Positions 33,689-37,649 of a DNA stretch of 37,649 nt are shown one piece after another (the stretch's first letter is position 1; each line of letters opens with the position of its first letter). Source of the DNA: an uncultured Chloroflexota bacterium (lineage in GTDB: Bacteria > Chloroflexota > UBA11872 > UBA12225). The notes beneath the pieces were generated by a model. It saw only the letters and a program-made list of their open reading frames with translations, was not told the origin of the DNA and made no database searches. The DNA lies in NCBI GenBank assembly GCA_902805635.1, contig CADCTC010000218.1:1-37649 (forward strand), given 5' to 3'. The translations under genes were made by a program, and so were the position numbers.

Positions 33689-34285
33689 ATGGGCTCTGCG
33701 GGAGGCATGAGCGAGACGTACCCGTTCGCGACGATGGCGGACTATCTGGCGCCGGGGATGCGGCTGGTGTTCGTGGGGATCAACCCGAGCATTATCTCGG
33801 TAGAGCAGGGGCACTACTTCGCGCGCAAGACGAACCGGTTCTGGCCGGCGTTCTCTCGGTCGCGGTTGAGCGCGGAGGCGCGGGCGGGGTTAGGGGTGGA
33901 GGCGTTGGGGCCGGAGCACGACGCGGCGTTGCTGCGCTACGGGATCGGGTTCACGGACGTGGTGAAGGTGCCGTCTTCGAATGCAAGCGTGCTGAAGCCG
34001 GCGGACTTCCGCGAGTGGGCGCCACGGCTGCTGGAGCGGCTGGAGCGGTACCAGCCGGAGGCGGCGTGCTTCCAAGGGGTGATGGGCTTCCGGCCGTTCC
34101 TGCGGTATGGGTTGGGCCGGGCAGACGTAGCGCCGGAACTGGGGGAGCAGTCCCTGATGTTGGGGGAGACGCGGTTGTTCGTGGTGCCGAACCCGAGCCC
34201 CGCGAACGCGCACTTCACGCCGGCCGACCAGGCGGCATGGTACGACCGGCTGGCGGAGTTCATCGAAGGGAATGGAACAGGGTGA
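33689..34285 (+). CDS. mug: G/T(U) mismatch-specific DNA glycosylase, Mug/TDG type
   Basis: This 198-residue protein has the uracil-DNA-glycosylase fold and removes uracil or thymine opposite guanine after deamination. The catalytic and pocket motif is FVGINPSIISVEQGHYFA at about 28-45, with Asn of GINPS as in E. coli Mug. NRFWPAF, GIGFTDVVKVPS and the DNA-wedging loop VVPNPSPANAHFT near the end are also typical. Start choice is open: ATG 33689, ATG 33707 (MSETYPF) and GTG 33686 all lack a well-spaced ribosome-binding site. It follows pafA by 35 bases on the same strand, but a functional link to pupylation is only a guess. Confidence 0.9.
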   Translation: MGSAGGMSETYPFATMADYLAPGMRLVFVGINPSIISVEQGHYFARKTNRFWPAFSRSRLSAEARAGLGVEALGPEHDAALLRYGIGFTDVVKVPSSNASVLKPADFREWAPRLLERLERYQPEAACFQGVMGFRPFLRYGLGRADVAPELGEQSLMLGETRLFVVPNPSPANAHFTPADQAAWYDRLAEFIEGNGTG

Positions 34286-34332
34286 TATCTCCTCCTGGGA
34301 AAAATGGAACATACGGGTGGAACAGGCAATGT

Positions 34333-35217
34333 CTAATCAAGAGCCAGCACCGTGTCTTCGGTGGCGGCGCCGGAGTGGGAGCGGCGGCGGAGCTGACCGG
34401 GACGTAGCCCGGTAGCGAGTAGGACTGCCCGGCTGAAATGGCTGGGGGTCTGAAAGCCGGACTGGTGGGCGACTTCGGCGATGGGAAGATCGGAGCGCTC
34501 GAGGAGGTGGATGCCGGCGCGGAGGCGCTCGGTCCAGAGGTAGCGGGCGGGGGTGGCGCCGAGCTCACGACGGAAGAGGCGGACGAGGTGCTCGGGCGTG
34601 ACGTGGCCGGCGGCGGCGAGGTCGCGCAACAGCAGCGGCTCATTGAAGCGGCGGCGGATGGTCTCACGGGCGGCGGCGACGGCGGGGTGCTGGCGCTCAG
34701 GGGGCCGGAGACGGCCGGCGAGACGGGCCTCATGCGCGTAGAGCATCAAGGCGCCGGCGATGAGTGGGGTGAGGACCGCCTCGGCCGCTTCGTCGGCTTG
34801 CGCATCGATATGCATGGCTGCTTCGATAGTCGCGCGCTGCAGGCTGTCGAGCGTCTTCGAAAGCGGCAGCAGGTCGGGCGAGGCATCCAGGAGGGCAAGC
34901 TGTTCCTGGGTGAGCGCATCGGGGACGACGGCCACCCACGATTGGAGGCTGGGCGCGGCGCCGCTGGTGCGCTGGTGGTACAGGTCCTGGGGACGCAGCA
35001 GGATGGCACTGGCGGCCGGGACATGCACGGGCGGATGGCCAGCGGCGGCGAGAGCGCCGCGGGTGAGGGCTACTTCTCCGGAATGGATGAAGAGCAGGTG
35101 GTAAGACGTGGGAACCGGCATGCCGCGCACCTGGCCGGGGTGCTGCACGGCCACGCCGAGGCGGGCACGGCGGTAGGTGTTTGGCGCAGGCACCTGGAAA
35201 TGGGGCAGGTTCTCCAC
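34333..35217 (-). CDS. AraC-family transcriptional regulator
   Basis: A protein of 294 residues with an N-terminal cupin-like sensing domain (about 10-110; SYHLLFIHSGEVALTRG) and a C-terminal pair of helix-turn-helix motifs. The DNA-binding part runs from about 180: IRRRFNEPLLLRDLAAAGHV, TPEHLVRLFRRELGATPARY and the family signature LPIAEVAHQSGFQTPSHFSR with a final Arg. Such proteins respond to sugars or related molecules. It is divergent from the sugar-binding lipoprotein gene, the usual layout of a regulator and its target, with a palindrome between them. Start GTG 35217 has no clear Shine-Dalgarno sequence. A terminator between it and convergent mug is not evident. Confidence 0.9.
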   Translation of the reverse strand: MENLPHFQVPAPNTYRRARLGVAVQHPGQVRGMPVPTSYHLLFIHSGEVALTRGALAAAGHPPVHVPAASAILLRPQDLYHQRTSGAAPSLQSWVAVVPDALTQEQLALLDASPDLLPLSKTLDSLQRATIEAAMHIDAQADEAAEAVLTPLIAGALMLYAHEARLAGRLRPPERQHPAVAAARETIRRRFNEPLLLRDLAAAGHVTPEHLVRLFRRELGATPARYLWTERLRAGIHLLERSDLPIAEVAHQSGFQTPSHFSRAVLLATGLRPGQLRRRSHSGAATEDTVLALD

Positions 35218-35241
35218 GTCTTGCCGGGAGTTGTATCAATT

Positions 35242-35256
35242 GCAGAACAGTTCTGC
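35242..35256. promoter_or_regulatory. Operator-like palindrome between the regulator and binding-protein genes
   Basis: GCAGAAC, one central A, then GTTCTGC form a perfect seven-base palindrome 25 bases upstream of the AraC-type start and 94 bases before the binding-protein start. It lies beside the AT-rich GTATCAATTG. AraC proteins usually bind direct repeats, so another regulator is possible too. The GAACAGTTC core lacks the spacing of known LexA boxes. Confidence 0.4.
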
Positions 35257-35349
35257 TCAAGCGGGGCGATTGCCGTGGGGACGGAATGCGGGCACGCTTT
35301 AGTGGGAGGGACCGCCGCTGAAGCGATGGTCCCGAGGGAGCAATGGCAT

Positions 35350-36678
35350 ATGGAGCAGCGTAACGCGCAAGGCGTGTCGCGGCGCCGCCTGGTGGGCGGC
35401 GGGGCGGCGGTGGGGGGAATGATGCTGGCGGCGTGTGGACAGGGTGCGGGCGAAAGTGGTGCCGGCGGCAGCGGGCAGGCGGGAGGGCAGGCGTCGGGGC
35501 AGATCACGTTCTTGAGCCGGGACACCGGGAGTGACGTGGAGCCGTACAAGCAGGGGATCGAGAAGTTCCACGCGGCGCAGAACCGAGTCAAGGTGACGCA
35601 CGATCTCTCGACCGGCAACTTCGAGCAGAAGTTCCAGACACTGGTGGCCGCCGGCACGGTGCCGGAGGTGAGCTACATGCACTCGCAGAACGTGCCGACG
35701 TTCGCGACGCAGGGGTTCCTGCAGACGGCGGACGCATACGCGAAGCGCGACAAGGCGGCACTGGACGGGCTGCTACCGGCGGCGGTGGAGACCTACCGCT
35801 GGAAGAACAGCCTCTATGGCGTGCCGGACGTGGCGACGAGCCTGGTGATGTTCATCAATACGTCGCTGTTCGCCAAGGCGGGCGCCGCGAAGCCGGGTGA
35901 GAAGTGGACGTGGGGTGAGTTCCTGAGCACGGCGCAGAAGCTGCAAAACGTGGGGCGGGCGGAGGGCGGATGGGCGGCAGCGGACTATAACGGCGGATTC
36001 CCGCGGTACACCGTGCTGTGGCAGAACGACGCCGACCTGTTGAACAAGGACCGCACGGCGGTGACGGTGGACCAGCCAGCGGCGCTGGAGGCGCTGCAGT
36101 GGATCGCGGACCTCATGTTGCGCCACCAGGTACACCCGAAGCCGGCGGACATGACGGGGACCAACCCGGAGAGGCTGTTCCTGGAGGGGAAGGTGGCGAT
36201 GTTGCCGGGCCTCTCCTCGCGCATGGGGACGATCGCCAAGGGGGCGGAGTTCGAGGTGGAGGTACTGCACCTGCCGCAGAACAAGAAGCGGCTGACGCGG
36301 ACGGCGTGCGGTGGCACGGCGATGCCCAAGGGATCGAAGAACCCGGATGCCGGCTGGGAGCTGGAGAAGTTCTTCGCGACGGAAGACTTCCAGTGGCTGA
36401 TCGCGCGTGCAGGAGGCATCATCTTTCCAGCTCACAAGAAGGTGACCGACTCGGCGGAGCTGTTCGCCGGTGGTCCGTTCCCGAAGGCGCCGAAGGTGAC
36501 GGTGGACGCGATCGCCTACGCGCGCACGGAGGCGTACACGGTGGGGTACCAGGACCTGGTGGCAGCCTTCAACAAGGAAGCGGATACGATCTGGAAGGGC
36601 GAGAGCAGCGTGAAGGATGCTATGACGCGCGCTCGGACCACGATGGAGACGATCCTGAAGGACGCGCAGGCGAAGTAG
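35350..36678 (+). CDS. ABC transporter sugar-binding lipoprotein (family 1)
   Basis: This 442-residue extracellular solute-binding protein has a twin-arginine leader (SRRRLVGGGAAVGGMMLAAC) with lipobox LAAC and lipidated C29, followed by a Gly/Ser/Gln linker. The mature part shows the family-1 (maltose-binding-like) pattern: GIEKFHAAQNRVKVTHD, FQTLVAAGTVPEVSYM, LYGVPDVATSLVMFINTSLF, WTWGEFLSTAQKL and the late KGSKNPDAGWELEKFFAT. It captures a sugar or oligosaccharide for an ABC importer whose permease and ATPase genes are not in the window. ATG 35350 is preferred because GAGGGAG lies nine bases before it and the leader then begins properly; an upstream ATG at 35326 is possible. Control by the divergent AraC-type gene is likely. 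Confidence 0.92.
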   Translation: MEQRNAQGVSRRRLVGGGAAVGGMMLAACGQGAGESGAGGSGQAGGQASGQITFLSRDTGSDVEPYKQGIEKFHAAQNRVKVTHDLSTGNFEQKFQTLVAAGTVPEVSYMHSQNVPTFATQGFLQTADAYAKRDKAALDGLLPAAVETYRWKNSLYGVPDVATSLVMFINTSLFAKAGAAKPGEKWTWGEFLSTAQKLQNVGRAEGGWAAADYNGGFPRYTVLWQNDADLLNKDRTAVTVDQPAALEALQWIADLMLRHQVHPKPADMTGTNPERLFLEGKVAMLPGLSSRMGTIAKGAEFEVEVLHLPQNKKRLTRTACGGTAMPKGSKNPDAGWELEKFFATEDFQWLIARAGGIIFPAHKKVTDSAELFAGGPFPKAPKVTVDAIAYARTEAYTVGYQDLVAAFNKEADTIWKGESSVKDAMTRARTTMETILKDAQAK

Positions 36679-36705
36679 CAGTAGCGCAGGAAGAAGGGGA
36701 ACGAC

Positions 36706-37649
36706 GTGGTAGCAGTTGCGGAACGCCCGACACAGACTAAGGCGACGACGAAGCCGGTGTATGAGCTGATCGATTGCGACGTGCATCCGGCGATCAGCGA
36801 TTACACGCAGCTGCACCCCTACCTGCCGGAGACGTGGCGCAGGCACGTGAAGAAGAGTGGGTTCGGGGGGCCGAGCTCCGGGATCATGCGCGGGCAGGGC
36901 GGGCTGTACCGGACGGACGTGACGCCGCCGGGGGGTGGGGAGCCGGGGAGCGACCCGGACTGGCTGCGCAAGCAGCTAGTGGAGCGCTACAACGTAAAGC
37001 ACCCGATCCTGAACGGGGGGAACATCCTGGGTCTGGGGACGATTCCGGACTGGGACTTCGCGAGCGCGATCGCGTCGGCATATAACGACTGGACGATCGA
37101 CTTCTGGCTGACGAAGCACAACGCCGATGGGCGGTTCAAGAGCTCGATGTTCGTGGCGCCGCAGGACCCGGAAGCGGCGGCGGCGGAGATCGACCGGGTG
37201 GGGGACCACAAGCACATCGTGCAGGTGCTGTTCACGACGGCGACGGAAGCGCCGCTGGGGCACAAGCGCTACTGGCCGATCTACGAGGCGGCGGAGCGGC
37301 ACGGGCTGCCGGTGGCGGTCCACCCGGGGGCAGAGGGCCGGGCAATCTCCGGCGCGCCCACGGCGGCGGGGTGGCCGAGCAAGTACATCGAGTGGCACAC
37401 GTGCTTGCCGCAGCAGGCGATGTCGCACGCGGTGAGCCTGGTTTGCCAGGGCGTGTTTGTGAAGTACCCGAAGCTGAAGTTCGTGTTCACGGAGTGCGGC
37501 ATCGGGTGGTTCCCGCACGTGATGTGGCGCCTGGACCGCAACTACAAGAGCCTGCGCCAGGAAGTGCCTTGGCTGACACGGCTGCCGAGCGAGTACATGC
37601 GCGAGCACCTGCGCATGACGACGCAGCCGATCGAGGAGCCGCCCAGCAA
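36706..37649 (+). CDS. Amidohydrolase-2-family metal-dependent hydrolase, cut by the window end
   Basis: The first 314 residues of a TIM-barrel hydrolase or decarboxylase of the amidohydrolase-2 (ACMS decarboxylase-like) family. The metal-binding start is ELIDCDVHPAISDY at about 20-33. GLPVAVHPGAEGRA has the next His, and KLKFVFTECGIGWFPHVMWR carries the late conserved acidic and Trp region. Start GTG 36706 follows AAGAAGGGGA by about five bases. It lies 27 bases after the binding-protein gene on the same strand, so the two may be co-transcribed, suggesting that the imported compound is handled by this enzyme. No stop codon occurs before the window ends. Confidence 0.85.
   Translation, partial: MVAVAERPTQTKATTKPVYELIDCDVHPAISDYTQLHPYLPETWRRHVKKSGFGGPSSGIMRGQGGLYRTDVTPPGGGEPGSDPDWLRKQLVERYNVKHPILNGGNILGLGTIPDWDFASAIASAYNDWTIDFWLTKHNADGRFKSSMFVAPQDPEAAAAEIDRVGDHKHIVQVLFTTATEAPLGHKRYWPIYEAAERHGLPVAVHPGAEGRAISGAPTAAGWPSKYIEWHTCLPQQAMSHAVSLVCQGVFVKYPKLKFVFTECGIGWFPHVMWRLDRNYKSLRQEVPWLTRLPSEYMREHLRMTTQPIEEPPS

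Noticed and set aside
35242-35256. LexA/SOS box
   Set aside because: The half sites are separated by a single base, unlike the four-base spacing of Gram-positive boxes or the E. coli CTG-N10-CAG form.

Overview
The window is about 65% GC and its genes are densely packed on both strands. The best guess for the source is a member of Chloroflexota, perhaps close to Thermomicrobia/Sphaerobacter. The basis is indirect: two secreted proteins (5894-7246 and 13796-15613) carry N-terminal tryptophan/glycine-rich modules of a type I associate with that phylum; EF-Ts is a short form; Tat-type and lipoprotein signals, GTG/TTG starts and many isolated catabolic genes also fit. No rRNA or tRNA gene was seen, so the placement is an inference.

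Left part (1-7.5 kb): a thioredoxin-like gene with an in-frame UGA that I read as a candidate selenocysteine codon, next to a decayed BrnT/CopG toxin-antitoxin module. Then a Cu/Zn superoxide dismutase with an LPATG-type C-terminus, an HpcH/HpaI aldolase, an SPFH-domain gene broken by one TAA codon, a short-chain dehydrogenase and an exported M23 peptidase. Middle part (7.5-16.4 kb): a PhzF-like protein lacking the usual catalytic Glu, a C69/secernin-like hydrolase, two small unknown genes, an ABC-F ATPase behind a structured leader ending in a six-T tract, a serine beta-lactamase-fold protein, an HtrA-type protease, and nearly 0.8 kb of apparently non-coding DNA with promoter-, hairpin- and terminator-like elements.

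16.4-21.4 kb is a polysaccharide/sugar catabolic group: heparinase II/III family lyase, sugar isomerase/epimerase and Gfo/Idh/MocA oxidoreductase, with a small HTH protein. 20.9-28.6 kb is a conserved housekeeping run on the minus strand, in transcription order rpsB, tsf, pyrH, frr, uppS, cdsA, dxr, rseP and an SRPBCC gene. It joins translation factors to isoprenoid and phospholipid precursor synthesis and to a membrane protease.

30.2-33.7 kb is the most striking locus: a depupylase-like gene (dop), a 95-residue Pup/UBact-like protein ending in Gly-Gly-Gln, and a Pup-ligase-like gene (pafA) in one tight array. No proteasome or Mpa/ARC ATPase gene lies within the window. This predicts a ubiquitin-like conjugation system: the Dop-like enzyme would deamidate the C-terminal Gln and reverse conjugation, and the PafA-like enzyme would attach the modifier to lysines. 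It is followed by a Mug-type DNA glycosylase, an AraC regulator divergent from a sugar-binding lipoprotein, and a truncated amidohydrolase.

Four genes (SDR, beta-lactamase-like, dop, pafA) have a TANNNT hexamer 6-7 nt before the start codon and no clear Shine-Dalgarno sequence, which suggests leaderless transcripts.
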